DNA from: Rhodococcus sp. SMB37
GTDB lineage: Bacteria > Actinomycetota > Actinomycetes > Mycobacteriales > Mycobacteriaceae
NCBI RefSeq assembly: GCF_004345605.1
Contig: NZ_SLVY01000014.1
Location: 62,001 to 126,000, forward strand
Direction of reading: 5' to 3'
DNA length: 64,000 bases
The position numbers were made by a program, and so were the translations under genes. How positions within the stretch are numbered: position 1 is the first letter of the stretch; every line of letters begins with the position of its first letter. A model generated the notes under the pieces. It did not search any database and was not told the DNA's origin. It worked only from the letters and a program-made list of their open reading frames with translations. Shown piece by piece: positions 25,074-35,190 of the stretch.

Positions 25074-25109
25074 GTTAGGCCGCATGTCTGAAAAGGCATG
25101 CGGCCTAAC
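25074..25109 (+). terminator. Intrinsic terminator after the thiolase
   Basis: GTTAGGCCGCATG (25074-25086) pairs perfectly with CATGCGGCCTAAC (25097-25109) around a 10-base loop. A T-rich stretch (TCTTTCTTTT) follows about ten bases later. It ends the dehydrogenase/thiolase operon. Confidence 0.85.
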
Positions 25110-25193
25110 GCGTTTCGGGAGTCTTTCTTTTGTAATCGGACCGTCCATGGGCTATACAGTGTTGTAGTCCCCGTCATATGAGGAGATCGCTGC

Positions 25194-25955
25194 ATGTCCG
25201 TACTCGACAGGTTCCGCCTCGACGACCGCGTCGCGATCGTCACGGGCGCTTCGTCCGGGCTCGGTGTCGCCTTCGCGCAGGCCCTCGCAGAAGCAGGAGC
25301 CGATGTGGTGCTCGCGGCGCGCCGCGTCGACCGGCTCGAGCAGACCGCAGAACTCGTCCGCGCGGCGGGACGACGGGCCGTCACCGTCGAAACCGACATC
25401 GCCGATCCCGATCAGGCGCAGCACATGGTCGATGTGGCAGTCGAACAACTCGGCAGGGTCGACATCCTCATCAACAACGCCGGGATCGGCACCGCGGTGC
25501 CGGCAACCAAGGAAACCCCCGACGAGTTCCGGCGGGTCATCGACATCAACCTGAACGGATCGTACTGGGCGGCGCAGGCGGCCGGTCGCGTCATGCAGCC
25601 CGGTAGCTCGATCCTCAACATCTCGTCGGTCCTCGGCCTGACCACCGCGCGTCTGCCGCAGGCCGCGTACGCAGCGAGCAAGGCCGCGATCATCGGGCTC
25701 ACCCGAGACCTTGCTCAGCAGTGGGGTGCGCGCAAGGGCATTCGCGTCAATGCCCTCGCACCCGGCTTCTTCGAAACCGAGATGACCGACGAATACCTGC
25801 CCGGCTATCTCGACAGCATGAAACCGCGCATCGTCCTGGGCCGCACCGGCGACCCGGCAGAAATCGCCGCCACCGCAGTGTGGTTGGTATCCGAGGCGGC
25901 CGGGTATGTCACCGGCCAGACCATCGCGGTCGACGGTGGCCTCACCATCAACTGA
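25194..25955 (+). CDS. SDR, gluconate-dehydrogenase/FabG-like
   Basis: This is 253 aa from the ATG at 25194 with GAGGAGAT upstream. It has TGASSGLG at residues 17-24, NNAG, Ser144/Ser145, Tyr159 and Lys163 (YAASK), and a C-terminal GQTIAVDGGLTIN. It is a classical SDR, and the substrate cannot be set from sequence. The gene is followed after 25 bases by a second SDR, and the two probably form one transcript between the terminators at 25074 and 26753. Pairs of FabG-like reductases near beta-oxidation genes often reduce or oxidise 3-oxo/3-hydroxyacyl-CoA. Confidence 0.88.
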   Translation: MSVLDRFRLDDRVAIVTGASSGLGVAFAQALAEAGADVVLAARRVDRLEQTAELVRAAGRRAVTVETDIADPDQAQHMVDVAVEQLGRVDILINNAGIGTAVPATKETPDEFRRVIDINLNGSYWAAQAAGRVMQPGSSILNISSVLGLTTARLPQAAYAASKAAIIGLTRDLAQQWGARKGIRVNALAPGFFETEMTDEYLPGYLDSMKPRIVLGRTGDPAEIAATAVWLVSEAAGYVTGQTIAVDGGLTIN

Positions 25956-25980
25956 CCGCACCACTTCACGGAGGTTTTCA

Positions 25981-26739
25981 GTGAGCTCAACTGTCCGCAC
26001 CGCCATCGTCACCGGAGCCGCACGCGGTATCGGTGCCGCCGTCGCCAAGCGTCTGGCCGCCGACGGCATGCAGGTCGCCGTCCTCGACCTCGACGCTGCT
26101 GCCTGCGCCGACACCGTGTCCGTCATCGAGGCTGCGGGCGGCAAGGCGCTCGCCGTGGGCGCGAACGTCGCCGATGAGGCCTCCGTGGCTGCCGCTGTGG
26201 AGAAGGTCGCCGAGGAGCTGGGTGATCCCACGGTGCTGATCAACAATGCGGGCATCACGCGCGACAACCTGCTGTTCAAGATGACGGTCGACGACTGGGA
26301 TGCCGTCATGAGCGTCCATCTGCGCGGTGCCTTCCTCATGGCACGCGCCACCCAGAAGTACATGGTGGACAACAAGTTCGGCCGCATCGTCAACCTGTCG
26401 AGCACGTCGGCGCAGGGCAACCGCGGCCAGGTCAACTATTCCGCAGCCAAGGCCGGCATGCAGGGCTTCACCAAGACCCTCTCCATCGAACTCGGCAAGT
26501 TCGGCGTCACCGCCAACGCGATCGCCCCGGGCTTCATTGCGACCGAGATGACGGCCGCGACCGCCGAGCGCGTCGGCGCGTCGTTCGAGGACTACAAGGC
26601 TGCTGCCGCGTCGCAGATCCCGGTCGCCCGTGTCGGTGAGCCCGAGGACATCGCGCACACCGCGTCGTTCCTCGCATCCGAGGGCGCCGGCTTCGTGTCG
26701 GGTCAGGTCATCTACGTGGCGGGTGGTCCGAAGGACTGA
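25981..26739 (+). CDS. 3-oxoacyl-ACP/CoA reductase, FabG-like SDR
   Basis: This is 252 aa from a GTG at 25981 preceded by GGAGG with six-base spacing. TGAARGIG (residues 11-18), the FabG-type stretch GITRDNLLFKM with DDWD, Ser140/Ser141, Tyr153 and Lys157 (YSAAK), and the end SGQVIYVAGGPKD are all present. It is closer to FabG than the SDR upstream. NADPH-dependent reduction of 3-oxoacyl thioesters is the likely activity. It is second in a two-gene unit and followed by a GC-rich terminator. Confidence 0.9.
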   Translation: MSSTVRTAIVTGAARGIGAAVAKRLAADGMQVAVLDLDAAACADTVSVIEAAGGKALAVGANVADEASVAAAVEKVAEELGDPTVLINNAGITRDNLLFKMTVDDWDAVMSVHLRGAFLMARATQKYMVDNKFGRIVNLSSTSAQGNRGQVNYSAAKAGMQGFTKTLSIELGKFGVTANAIAPGFIATEMTAATAERVGASFEDYKAAAASQIPVARVGEPEDIAHTASFLASEGAGFVSGQVIYVAGGPKD

Positions 26740-26752
26740 GCTGGTTCGACTC

Positions 26753-26788
26753 GCGGCGCCGCGGTCCCGGAAGGGGCCGCGGCGCCGC
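26753..26788 (+). terminator. GC-rich hairpin terminator with GNRA-type loop
   Basis: GCGGCGCCGCGG (26753-26764) pairs with CCGCGGCGCCGC (26777-26788). The inner TCCC/GGGG adds four more pairs, with one T-G wobble, closing on a GGAA tetraloop. The 16-bp stem sits 13 bases after the FabG-like stop. There is no U-tract. Confidence 0.75.
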
Positions 26789-26830
26789 TTCGTGTGCGGG
26801 GGAAGTCTCAACGCAAGCCTTGATCGGTAC

Positions 26831-26881
26831 TTGACGTCACTTATACCGTTCGGTCTACTATGTGTGACGCATGTACACATA
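26831..26881 (+). promoter_or_regulatory. Promoter and operator of the MFS exporter
   Basis: TTGACG (26831-26836) and the ACTAT region (26856-26861) are promoter-like. ACCG-TT-CGGT (26845-26854) is a short palindrome in the spacer. TATGTGT (26859-26865) and ACACATA (26875-26881) form a further inverted repeat around the likely start. Either suits the TetR encoded at 28580. Confidence 0.5.
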
Positions 26882-26913
26882 TACATTCCCCGCCGAATAC
26901 TGAGGTGACTGCC

Positions 26914-28566
26914 ATGACCACCACTGCACTGTCCGAGGATGCGTCTCCGCCGGGAGGTGCTCCGCCGCAAGCCATGACGAACCTGCGGCGCGGGGCGATC
27001 CTGGTCGTCGTCTGCCTGGCGGAACTGCTGGTGCTGCTCGACAACACCGTCGTCAATGTGGCGTTGCCGTCGATGGGTGTGAGCCTGGGAGCCGGGTTCT
27101 CCGGCCTGCAATGGATCGTCGACGCCTACACCCTGACCTTCGCCGGACTGCTGTTGGCCTGCGGACACCTCGGCGATCGGTTCGGACGTCGGCGCGTGAT
27201 GCTGATCGGACTGGCCGGCGTCGCAGTGATGTCGGTCGGCGGCGCATTGGCCACGAGCGTCGGTATGGTCGTCGCTGCCCGCGCCGCGATGGGTGTGTTC
27301 GCTGCGGCCGTGTTCCCCGCGACCCTGGCGCTGGTCACCATCACATTCACCACGCCGAAGGGACGCGCGGCGGCGATCGCGGTGTGGACCGCGATGGCCG
27401 GTTTCGCAGTGGCCATCGGACCGACTGCCGGCGGATGGCTGCTCACGCACTTCTCCTGGCACTCGGTGTTCTGGATGAATGTTCCGATCGCCCTCGCGAT
27501 CCTCGTCGCGGCCCGGTTCGTGCTCCCGGAGTCGCGCACGAATGCGCATGGCAGGCTCGACATTCTCGGCCTCGTACTGTCATTCGCCGGAATCATCACC
27601 CTCGTCTGGGCGATCGTCGAGGGACCCCGCCACGGATGGGTCTCCCCGACGACCATCGGGGCGTTCGTATTCGGAGCGGCCATGATCGCAGTGTTCGTGT
27701 GGCGCGAAACCCGAGTCAGCAACCCGGTGCTCGATGTGAGGCTCTTCCGCAACCGGCGGTTCTCACTTCCAGCATTGTCGATCGCCGTCGCCTACTTCTC
27801 GATGTTCGGGTTCCTGTTCCTGATCACCCAGTATTTCCAGGGCATCCAGGAATATTCCCCGCTCGAATTCGGGATCCGCTCGCTGCCGTTCGCCGCCGCC
27901 GTGCTCATCGCGGCACCGGCCGCGACCATGCTCGCTCAGCGCGTCGGTACAACGGCGGTGCTGGTCGGCGGATTCGTCATCCTCGCAACGGGAATGGGGA
28001 TCGCCGGTCAGGTCTCCGTCGAATCTCCGTACGTAGGAATCGTGCTGATCTCGATGATCCTGATGGGCCTGGGGTTGGCAATCGTGCAGGGGCCGGCCAC
28101 CGAATCGATCATGGGATCGGTGGATCTCGAGGAGGCCGGCGTGGGTTCGGCAGTCAACGACACCACACGTGAAGTCGGCGGCGCATTGGGCGTTGCAGTG
28201 TTGGGATCGATCGTGGCGTCGGCGTACACGGACAGGGTGGCTCCCCTCGTCGACACGATCCCGGATTCCATGATGGACCCACAGCAGAAGGATTTCGCAC
28301 GCCAGTCCGTCCTGACCGTCCTGGAGATCCGCAAGCACGACGTCCCGACGATGTTCTCCGACAGCAAGGACCACCTCATCTTCACGATGAAGGCAGCAGC
28401 GCTCGACGGGTTCCAGGTCGCGTCATACGCGACAGTGGGTCTGGCGATCGCCTGCGCTATCGCAGTGGCCGCGCTCCTACCGTGGAAGCGTCCGGAGAAC
28501 GGATCGGTGCTGCTCGGCTGGATGCAGTCTCCCTCATCGGACGAGACGCCCACTACAGGAACCTGA
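26914..28566 (+). CDS. MFS multidrug exporter, EmrB/QacA (DHA2, 14-TM) type
   Basis: This is 550 aa from the ATG at 26914 with TGAGGTG upstream. The first helix ends in LLDNTVVNVALPSM (DHA2 motif D1), followed by QWIVDAYTLTFA and the motif-A loop GDRFGRRRVM. About 14 hydrophobic segments run to residue 535. These proton-coupled exporters remove hydrophobic drugs or metabolites across the plasma membrane. The gene is followed after 13 bases by a LmrA/YxaF-like TetR that very probably represses it, through the palindromes upstream of the exporter. Confidence 0.9.
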   Translation: MTTTALSEDASPPGGAPPQAMTNLRRGAILVVVCLAELLVLLDNTVVNVALPSMGVSLGAGFSGLQWIVDAYTLTFAGLLLACGHLGDRFGRRRVMLIGLAGVAVMSVGGALATSVGMVVAARAAMGVFAAAVFPATLALVTITFTTPKGRAAAIAVWTAMAGFAVAIGPTAGGWLLTHFSWHSVFWMNVPIALAILVAARFVLPESRTNAHGRLDILGLVLSFAGIITLVWAIVEGPRHGWVSPTTIGAFVFGAAMIAVFVWRETRVSNPVLDVRLFRNRRFSLPALSIAVAYFSMFGFLFLITQYFQGIQEYSPLEFGIRSLPFAAAVLIAAPAATMLAQRVGTTAVLVGGFVILATGMGIAGQVSVESPYVGIVLISMILMGLGLAIVQGPATESIMGSVDLEEAGVGSAVNDTTREVGGALGVAVLGSIVASAYTDRVAPLVDTIPDSMMDPQQKDFARQSVLTVLEIRKHDVPTMFSDSKDHLIFTMKAAALDGFQVASYATVGLAIACAIAVAALLPWKRPENGSVLLGWMQSPSSDETPTTGT

Positions 28567-28579
28567 AACAATCGGGCCC

Positions 28580-29146
28580 ATGACGGGATCCGTACGGGAG
28601 CGTTTGATCAGCAGCGCCGTCGAGCTGGTGCAGCGCCACGGCGTCGCGGGCACGTCCGTGGCCGATCTGCTCGAGCGCAGCGGGGTTGCGCGCCGGTCGG
28701 TATATCTGCACTTCCCCGGCGGAAAGAACGAGCTGATCACCGCATCCGTCGAGGAATCCGGAAGCACCATCGGAGCGATGATCGAGCGGCTCGTCACGAC
28801 TCAGTCGCCGCCCGAATCGTTGAGCGCGTTCATCGAGTTCTGGAAGCACCTGCTCACCGGCTCGGACTTCGAAGCGGGATGTCCCATCGCGGCCGCCGCC
28901 TACGGTGGTCAGGACGCTCCCGAGGCACGTGAACAGGCACACCGAGTGTTCGCGCACTGGCAGGATCTCCTCGTCCCGCGCCTCACCGCGTACGGCATCG
29001 ACGAAGCGGACGCATGCGCCGTGGCGACCACGACGATCGCCGCCATCGAGGGTGCGGTGATGCTGTGCCTCGCCGCCGGCGACACCGCACCACTCGACCG
29101 TGTCCATTCACAGCTGCAGAGACTGCTGCCGCCGCAGACCGGTTGA
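28580..29146 (+). CDS. TetR-family regulator, LmrA/YxaF-like
   Basis: This is 188 aa from the ATG at 28580. The HTH reads VADLLERSGVARRSVYLHFP (residues 26-45) and is followed by GGKNELI, which is characteristic of the LmrA/YxaF group that controls MFS drug pumps. The C-terminal domain has GCPIAAAA (residues 94-101), also seen in that group. It lies 13 bases downstream of the exporter in the same direction, so it is probably cotranscribed and autoregulated. The ligand would be a pump substrate. Confidence 0.88.
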   Translation: MTGSVRERLISSAVELVQRHGVAGTSVADLLERSGVARRSVYLHFPGGKNELITASVEESGSTIGAMIERLVTTQSPPESLSAFIEFWKHLLTGSDFEAGCPIAAAAYGGQDAPEAREQAHRVFAHWQDLLVPRLTAYGIDEADACAVATTTIAAIEGAVMLCLAAGDTAPLDRVHSQLQRLLPPQTG

Positions 29147-29219
29147 CGGCAGTCTCGGAGCACGACCTCGGTCGGCGCCGATGCCTCGATGCAGGGCCCG
29201 ACGTCGAGCAGCGGCCTGG

Positions 29220-29912
29220 TCACGGGACCTGCTGGAGACCCCCGCTGCCGATCCGACGCCAGATCTCTGCGGCGGCAGTCTGCGCGGACGACATCATGCG
29301 CTTGTCACGGACCCGGTCGGCCGGACCGAACACCGACAGGGCCGCGGCGTCGGTGCCGCCGATCCGCCCGATGGGCACGGCGACGCAACTGAAGCCCTTC
29401 AAACACCGTTCCGGGTCGTAGGCCAGGCGCAGTTCACGGATGCGCGAGATCTCGGGGGTGTCCACGTCGGCGGAATCGTCGATCGCGAGCAGTGCCTTAC
29501 CGATCGTCGACGTCGCGACGGGAAGCCGGTCGCCGACGCGGGACCGCACGAGCGGGGCCGACTCACCGCCGATCTTCTCGAGGTAGACGGCCTCGGACCC
29601 GTCTCGGATTCCGAGGTGGACGACGCATCCGGTCGCCCGATGCAGGCGACGCAAGGTGGGCAGAGCAGCGCGACGCAGGGCATTCTGCTGCGCGGCCGCC
29701 GCGCCCAGCTCGATCATCCGCATGCCCAGCTGGTAATCCATACCCTCGCGATACACCCAGCGCAGTGCCACCAACTGCTCCAACGCGCGGTGCACCGAGG
29801 TGCGCGGGAGCCCGGTGGCAGCGACGACCTGCGACAGGTTCAGCCGGTCTGCGCCCTCGAACACGTCGAGGATCACTGCCGCGCGTTGCAGACTTCCGGT
29901 CGGCCCCTCCAT
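29220..29912 (-). CDS. IclR-family transcriptional regulator
   Basis: This is 230 aa from the ATG at 29912 with AAGGAG upstream. The N-terminal winged HTH (SLQRAAVILDVFEGADRLNL then TGLPRTSVHRALEQLV) is followed by the effector domain (GCVVHLGIRDGSEAVYLEKI, SRVGDRLPVATSTIGKALLA). IclR proteins bind aromatic or organic acids and repress or activate catabolic operons. It is divergent from the SDR-epimerase-permease genes at 30031 onward, and a 15-bp palindrome lies between. It most likely controls that start of the second catabolic island. Confidence 0.9.
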   Translation of the reverse strand: MEGPTGSLQRAAVILDVFEGADRLNLSQVVAATGLPRTSVHRALEQLVALRWVYREGMDYQLGMRMIELGAAAAQQNALRRAALPTLRRLHRATGCVVHLGIRDGSEAVYLEKIGGESAPLVRSRVGDRLPVATSTIGKALLAIDDSADVDTPEISRIRELRLAYDPERCLKGFSCVAVPIGRIGGTDAAALSVFGPADRVRDKRMMSSAQTAAAEIWRRIGSGGLQQVP

Positions 29913-29973
29913 CTGGTCTCCTTCTCATCCCCGCACATGGGTAACACACCGTCGCGTGCGTGGAGGCCAATTC

Positions 29974-29988
29974 TTCCGGCCACCGGAA
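29974..29988. promoter_or_regulatory. 15-bp palindrome, candidate IclR operator
   Basis: TTCCGG-CCA-CCGGAA is a perfect 6+3+6 inverted repeat in the 118-base divergent space between the IclR gene (29912) and the SDR (30031). The size and form are usual for IclR-family sites. Confidence 0.55.
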
Positions 29989-30030
29989 TCACCACTGTCG
30001 CCCAGATATGGCGTGCGGTGTACTTCGTCC

Positions 30031-30846
30031 ATGTCGAATCCCTCATGTATGACTCCCGGCGCGATGTTGGCAGGTCGTCGCGCTGTGGTGACCGGTGGCG
30101 CCGCAGGTATCGGCGCTGCGATCGCGAGGTCGTTCGCCGCTCACGGAGCCGACGTACTCGTCGCAGACATCGAACCGGTCGGTTCGCTCGAGTTCGACCC
30201 CGCAGCGGGCGGGGCGATCAACGCCGTCGAATGGGATGTGTGCTCGGCGGAGTGTCCTCCCGAACTCGTCGAGCATCGGCCGGACGTGCTGGTCAACAAT
30301 GTCGGCCACTACCTGCAGCCGCCCCACGCGTTCGCGACCAATGCGCCGTCGCTGTGGGACGGGCTTCACGAGGTCAATTTCGCTCACGTGCTGCGTCTGA
30401 CGCAGGCGCTGCTCCCGGGAATGACCGAACGTGGTCACGGCTCGATCATCAACCTGACCACGGTCGAATCCCACCGGGCGATTCCCGGGCACACCGTGTA
30501 CTCCGCGTACAAGGCCGCGCTGACGCAGTTCACCCGGTCGCTGGCTGCGGAGGTCGGCCCCGCCGGCATCCGGGTCAACGCTGTGGCTCCGGATCTCGTC
30601 GAGTCGGTGCAGGTGCCCTACACGACGCTCGTGCCGGTAGAAGACGTGCCGTTGTGGCCGAATTGGTCGCCGCTCGGCGGTCCCGGGCAGCCCGAGGACG
30701 TTGCGGGCGCTGCGTTGTTCCTCGCCTCCGACCTGTCCCGGTTCGTCACCGGCGGCACCATCCACGTCGACGGCGGCACACATTCCTCCGGCGGGTGGGT
30801 GCCGCGCAACTCCGGTGGCTGGACCAACCGTCCCCGCAATCCCTGA
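30031..30846 (+). CDS. Short-chain dehydrogenase/reductase
   Basis: This is 271 aa from the ATG at 30031; ATGs at 30049 and 30064 are also possible, and no clear ribosome-binding site decides. The NAD loop TGGAAGIG is at residues 21-28. NNVGHY follows, and Tyr157 and Lys161 (YSAYK) are present. In the catalytic Ser region the sequence is INLTTVESH, so Thr144 or Ser147 may take that role. The C-terminus ends GGTIHVDGGTHSSGGW. It is the first gene downstream of the IclR-controlled divergent promoter and 22 bases upstream of the epimerase-like gene, so they are likely one operon. Confidence 0.84.
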   Translation: MSNPSCMTPGAMLAGRRAVVTGGAAGIGAAIARSFAAHGADVLVADIEPVGSLEFDPAAGGAINAVEWDVCSAECPPELVEHRPDVLVNNVGHYLQPPHAFATNAPSLWDGLHEVNFAHVLRLTQALLPGMTERGHGSIINLTTVESHRAIPGHTVYSAYKAALTQFTRSLAAEVGPAGIRVNAVAPDLVESVQVPYTTLVPVEDVPLWPNWSPLGGPGQPEDVAGAALFLASDLSRFVTGGTIHVDGGTHSSGGWVPRNSGGWTNRPRNP

Positions 30847-30868
30847 TCCACGATCTGAAAGAGACATC

Positions 30869-31789
30869 ATGAAGATTCTCGTTATCGGCGGTACCGGCAT
30901 GATCGGCGCGCATGCCGCACTCGAACTGCGTGAACACGGCGACGACGTCACGGTCGCGGGACGCGGTCCGCTTCCCGGCGATTCACTCGTCGCCGATTTT
31001 CCGCTGCTGACCGGTGACTACACGGTGCCGACCTTCACTCGCGAGCAATTGTCGGGTTTCGAGGCCATCGTCTTCGCCGCCGGCCAGGACCCCCGACACA
31101 AGACACCCGAGGACGACGACGCTGTGTTCTGGGAGACCACACAGAGCGTCGGTGTGCCACGCTTCGCCCAGCTCGCCAAGGACGCTGGTGTGGGCCGCTT
31201 CGTGCAGGTGGGAAGCTACTACCACCAGGTGCGTCCGGAGATCGCGGAGGTCAACCCGTACGTCGCGGCCCGCAAGGCAGCCGACGAAGGTGCTCGTGCG
31301 CTCGCCGACGAGTCGTTCAACGTCTGCACGCTCAATCCGCCGTCGATCCTCGGTGTGGTGCCGGGCGCCTCCACCCGCCGCTACCGGAAGATGGTCTCGT
31401 GGGCCGCGGGCAACGAACCTCGGATCCCCGATTTCGCCCCGCCCGGCGGCACGAACTACCTGTCGGCCCGCTCACTCGCTCAGGCTATCCGCGGCGCCGT
31501 GCACCACGGTGAGTCGGGGAAGGCTTATCTCATCGGCGACGAAAACCTCACGTATCAGCGGTTCTTCCAGATGATGGTCGATGCAGCGGGCGGTAATCGC
31601 CAGATCACGGTGAAGGACGAGTCGCACCCGTTGCTCTCGGATGCGGCGATCGTCCAAGGGCGCGGCAACACGCTCGCGTACGAGCCGGATGCGGACGAGA
31701 CGCGGCTGCTGGGCTACGACCGCAGCGACTGCACGCGAGCGGTGGAAGCCCTTGTCGAGGCCGTCGTCGCGGCCACCACGCGTAACTGA
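30869..31789 (+). CDS. NAD(P)-dependent epimerase/reductase-like protein
   Basis: This is 306 aa from the ATG at 30869 with GAAAGAGA upstream. It begins MKILVIGGTGMIGAHAA, a Rossmann glycine motif of extended or atypical SDRs. No YxxxK is obvious in the expected place (GSYYHQVRP is nearby), so it may be an NmrA- or reductase-like atypical member rather than an epimerase. It is cotranscribed with the SDR upstream and the permease 21 bases downstream. It probably modifies a ring or oxo group of the substrate. The exact reaction is not determined. Confidence 0.75.
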   Translation: MKILVIGGTGMIGAHAALELREHGDDVTVAGRGPLPGDSLVADFPLLTGDYTVPTFTREQLSGFEAIVFAAGQDPRHKTPEDDDAVFWETTQSVGVPRFAQLAKDAGVGRFVQVGSYYHQVRPEIAEVNPYVAARKAADEGARALADESFNVCTLNPPSILGVVPGASTRRYRKMVSWAAGNEPRIPDFAPPGGTNYLSARSLAQAIRGAVHHGESGKAYLIGDENLTYQRFFQMMVDAAGGNRQITVKDESHPLLSDAAIVQGRGNTLAYEPDADETRLLGYDRSDCTRAVEALVEAVVAATTRN

Positions 31790-31810
31790 CCAAAGAGCCA
31801 GGAGAACGAA

Positions 31811-33178
31811 GTGAGCTCATCGAAAGAGGTTGTCGTCGACCGCAGTCAGCTGCGCAGGGTAGCGCTGTCGAGTCTGCTCGGCACCGTACTGGAGTATTAC
31901 GACTTCCTCCTCTACGGCACCATGGCTGCGTTGGTGTTCGGTGAGTTGTTCTTCCCTTCCTCGAACCCAGCGCTCTCCACGATCGCCGCATTCGGCACTC
32001 TCGCAGCCGGTTACGCCGCGCGTCCATTGGGCGGCGTGATCTTCGGCCACTTCGGTGATCGTCTCGGCCGCAAGACCATGTTGATCGTGACGATGGTGGT
32101 GATGGGTGCAGCGAGCTTCATCATCGGACTGCTTCCTACCTACGAGGCGATCGGAGTTCTCGCCCCGGTGCTGCTCGTGACGCTCCGCATCGTGCAGGGA
32201 TTCGCGATCGGTGGCGAGTGGGGCGGCGCAGCGCTCATGGTGATCGAGCATGCGGAGCCCGAGCGTCGCGGACGGTGGGCAGGCATCATGCAGCTCGGCT
32301 CCCCGATAGGGTTCCTGCTCGCGACGGTGGTCGTCATGGTGGTCAGCCTTCTTCCGGACGAGAGCCTGTACTCGTGGGGCTGGCGAGTGCCCTTCTTGCT
32401 CAGTGCGCTGCTCGTCGTGGTCGGTCTCTACATGCGGTTGGGTGTCGTGGAGAGCCCCGTGTTCCAGGAAGCGGTGGACAACGACGACGCACAGGTGGAA
32501 GCGAAGACACCGCTTCTGCGAGTGCTCCGGCATCCTCGCGCGCTGATCCTCGCGTGCGCAGCGGGAATCGGGCCGTTCGCGTTGACCGCGCTCGCAACAT
32601 CCCACATCATCGCCTACGCCAAGGGGATCGGGTACGACCAATCCGACGTGATGCGTGCGTTGGTCATCATCGCGATGCTGTCGCTGATCACGATCCCGTT
32701 CTTCTCAGCGCTGTCGGACCGGGTGGGGCGACGTGGTGTGGCCCTGGCGGGTGCGATCGGTGCGGTGGTGTTCGCGTTACCCATGTATGCGCTCGTCGAC
32801 ACCGTGTCGGCACTGTGGCTGACCGTGGCGCTGCTGATTGCGCAGGTGGTCCAGAACCTGATGTATGCGCCTCTCGCGCCGCTGCTTTCGGAGATGTTCG
32901 GTACCGAGACCCGCTATACGGGTGTGTCACTCGGATATCAGATGGCGAGTCTGATCGGAGCAGGATTCACCCCGCTGATCGCGAGCAGCCTGCTCGCGGC
33001 GACCGGAGGGTCGAGCCTGCCGCTGAGCTGCATCATCGTGGTCACGGCCCTCATCACGGGCGTCGCGGTCTGGCGGATCGTCGAAACACGTGGACGCGAT
33101 CTGACCACCGGATTCGATGAGTCCTCGCCGGGTCGCATCGAGCAGTCCGAACCTGACGCGGGAGTGCGAGTGGAATGA
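31811..33178 (+). CDS. MHS-family metabolite:proton symporter
   Basis: This is 455 aa from a GTG at 31811 with AGGAG upstream. The N-terminus LGTVLEYYDFLLYGTMAAL, the loop FGHFGDRLGRKTML and RIVQGFAIGGEWGGAAL are the signatures of the metabolite:H+ symporter branch of the MFS (ShiA, KgtP, ProP). Twelve hydrophobic segments are visible. These take up organic acids or related polar solutes across the plasma membrane. It lies in the same run as the SDR and epimerase-like genes and so probably imports the substrate of this part of the island, possibly a carboxylate. Confidence 0.9.
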   Translation: MSSSKEVVVDRSQLRRVALSSLLGTVLEYYDFLLYGTMAALVFGELFFPSSNPALSTIAAFGTLAAGYAARPLGGVIFGHFGDRLGRKTMLIVTMVVMGAASFIIGLLPTYEAIGVLAPVLLVTLRIVQGFAIGGEWGGAALMVIEHAEPERRGRWAGIMQLGSPIGFLLATVVVMVVSLLPDESLYSWGWRVPFLLSALLVVVGLYMRLGVVESPVFQEAVDNDDAQVEAKTPLLRVLRHPRALILACAAGIGPFALTALATSHIIAYAKGIGYDQSDVMRALVIIAMLSLITIPFFSALSDRVGRRGVALAGAIGAVVFALPMYALVDTVSALWLTVALLIAQVVQNLMYAPLAPLLSEMFGTETRYTGVSLGYQMASLIGAGFTPLIASSLLAATGGSSLPLSCIIVVTALITGVAVWRIVETRGRDLTTGFDESSPGRIEQSEPDAGVRVE

Positions 33179-33200
33179 CACGTGTGTTCCCCGTAATTCG

Positions 33201-34438
<1,238 letters not shown>

Positions 34439-34454
34439 GTGCCGTGCAGGTCAT

Positions 34455-34950
34455 TCAGCCCCCGGCGCGTGAGGCCATGCCGTCGAAGAACAGAGACATG
34501 CAGTACTCGGAGAGTTCTGCGAGAGTGTAGTCGTCGTCGGGCTTCGGCCAGTAGACGGTGAACCACACGGAATCTCGAAGGAATCGGTGGAACACCCTGG
34601 TGGGAATGTCCTTCCGGAGAACTCCCGCGTCCGTCCCCGCCTCGATCGCATGGAGCCAGATCTTCTGGATCGAGTCTGCGAGGAGGCGGGCCTCGGCGAA
34701 GCCTTCGAGGTTGCGCGACTGGCCGAATTCCGATTGGTAGACCTTCGTCGCGTCGCTGCGGGCAGCGTCGGTCGCAAGGGAGACATCGATGATTGCCTAC
34801 ACACGGGCCCTGGGTTCGAGATCTTCCGCCCTCGCGGCCCGGTAGTCTCCGACAAATATCCGGTCACCAGTTCGGTGACGATGGCGCTCTTGGACCGGAA
34901 GTAGTGGTAGAGCGCGCCCGCATTCAATCCGACGGCATCGCCGTCCGACC
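34455..34950 (-). pseudogene. Decayed TetR-family regulator (truncated, frameshifted, internal stop)
   Basis: On the minus strand 34850-34950 reads the end of a TetR HTH, AVGLNAGALYHYFRSKSAIV, then LVTGYLSETTG. The continuing TetR sequence is in the next frame from about 34850: DYRAARAEDLEPRARV, a TAG stop at 34797-34799, then AIIDVSLATDAARSDATKVY onward to WFTVYWPKPDDDY and a stop at 34455. One frameshift plus one stop (perhaps from CAG) break the gene, and the first helices of the HTH are missing. It would not give a working repressor of the thiolase or the amidohydrolases beside it. Confidence 0.8.
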
Positions 34951-35190
34951 GCCCAAGCAGCTGGAGGACTTCCACACCGCGTGGCTGTGCTACCCCGTGA
35001 CAATCAGTGAGGATGCAGGGTTCGAGCGTTCGGACTTGCAGGAGTTCCTCGAGGGCGCCGGCATCGACACCCGCACCGTGTGGAGCGGCAACGTCACCCG
35101 CCACCCGATGATGCGCAACATCGAGTATCGAGTGCCGGAGGCCGGTCTACCGGCTGCTGACGAGGTCTTCGTCCGCCCCTTTCTGGCTGC
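34945..35190 (+). pseudogene. C-terminal fragment of a DegT/RfbH-type sugar aminotransferase
   Basis: On the plus strand this reads HTAWLCYPVTISEDAGFER, FLEGAGIDTRTVWSGNVTRH and EYRVPEAGLPAADEVFVRPF. These resemble the last domain of PLP-dependent sugar aminotransferases and dehydratases such as RfbH, where GNLTRQP and a final xxAD(R/E)V segment are typical. The lysine-bearing PLP domain is absent, and after about 35190 the similarity stops. It abuts the broken TetR on the other strand. It is a displaced fragment, not a working gene. No other sugar-nucleotide gene lies nearby. Confidence 0.65.

Noticed and set aside
29100..30872. A 590-codon plus-strand open frame
   Set aside because: It runs antisense across the IclR gene and out of frame across the SDR. 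It has Arg-rich composition and no domain. It is a by-product of high GC.
33172..33192. Palindrome around ACACGTGT after the MHS permease
   Set aside because: Only the 8-bp core is symmetric. The outer GGAA/TTCC is off-centre, so it is not a convincing terminator or operator.
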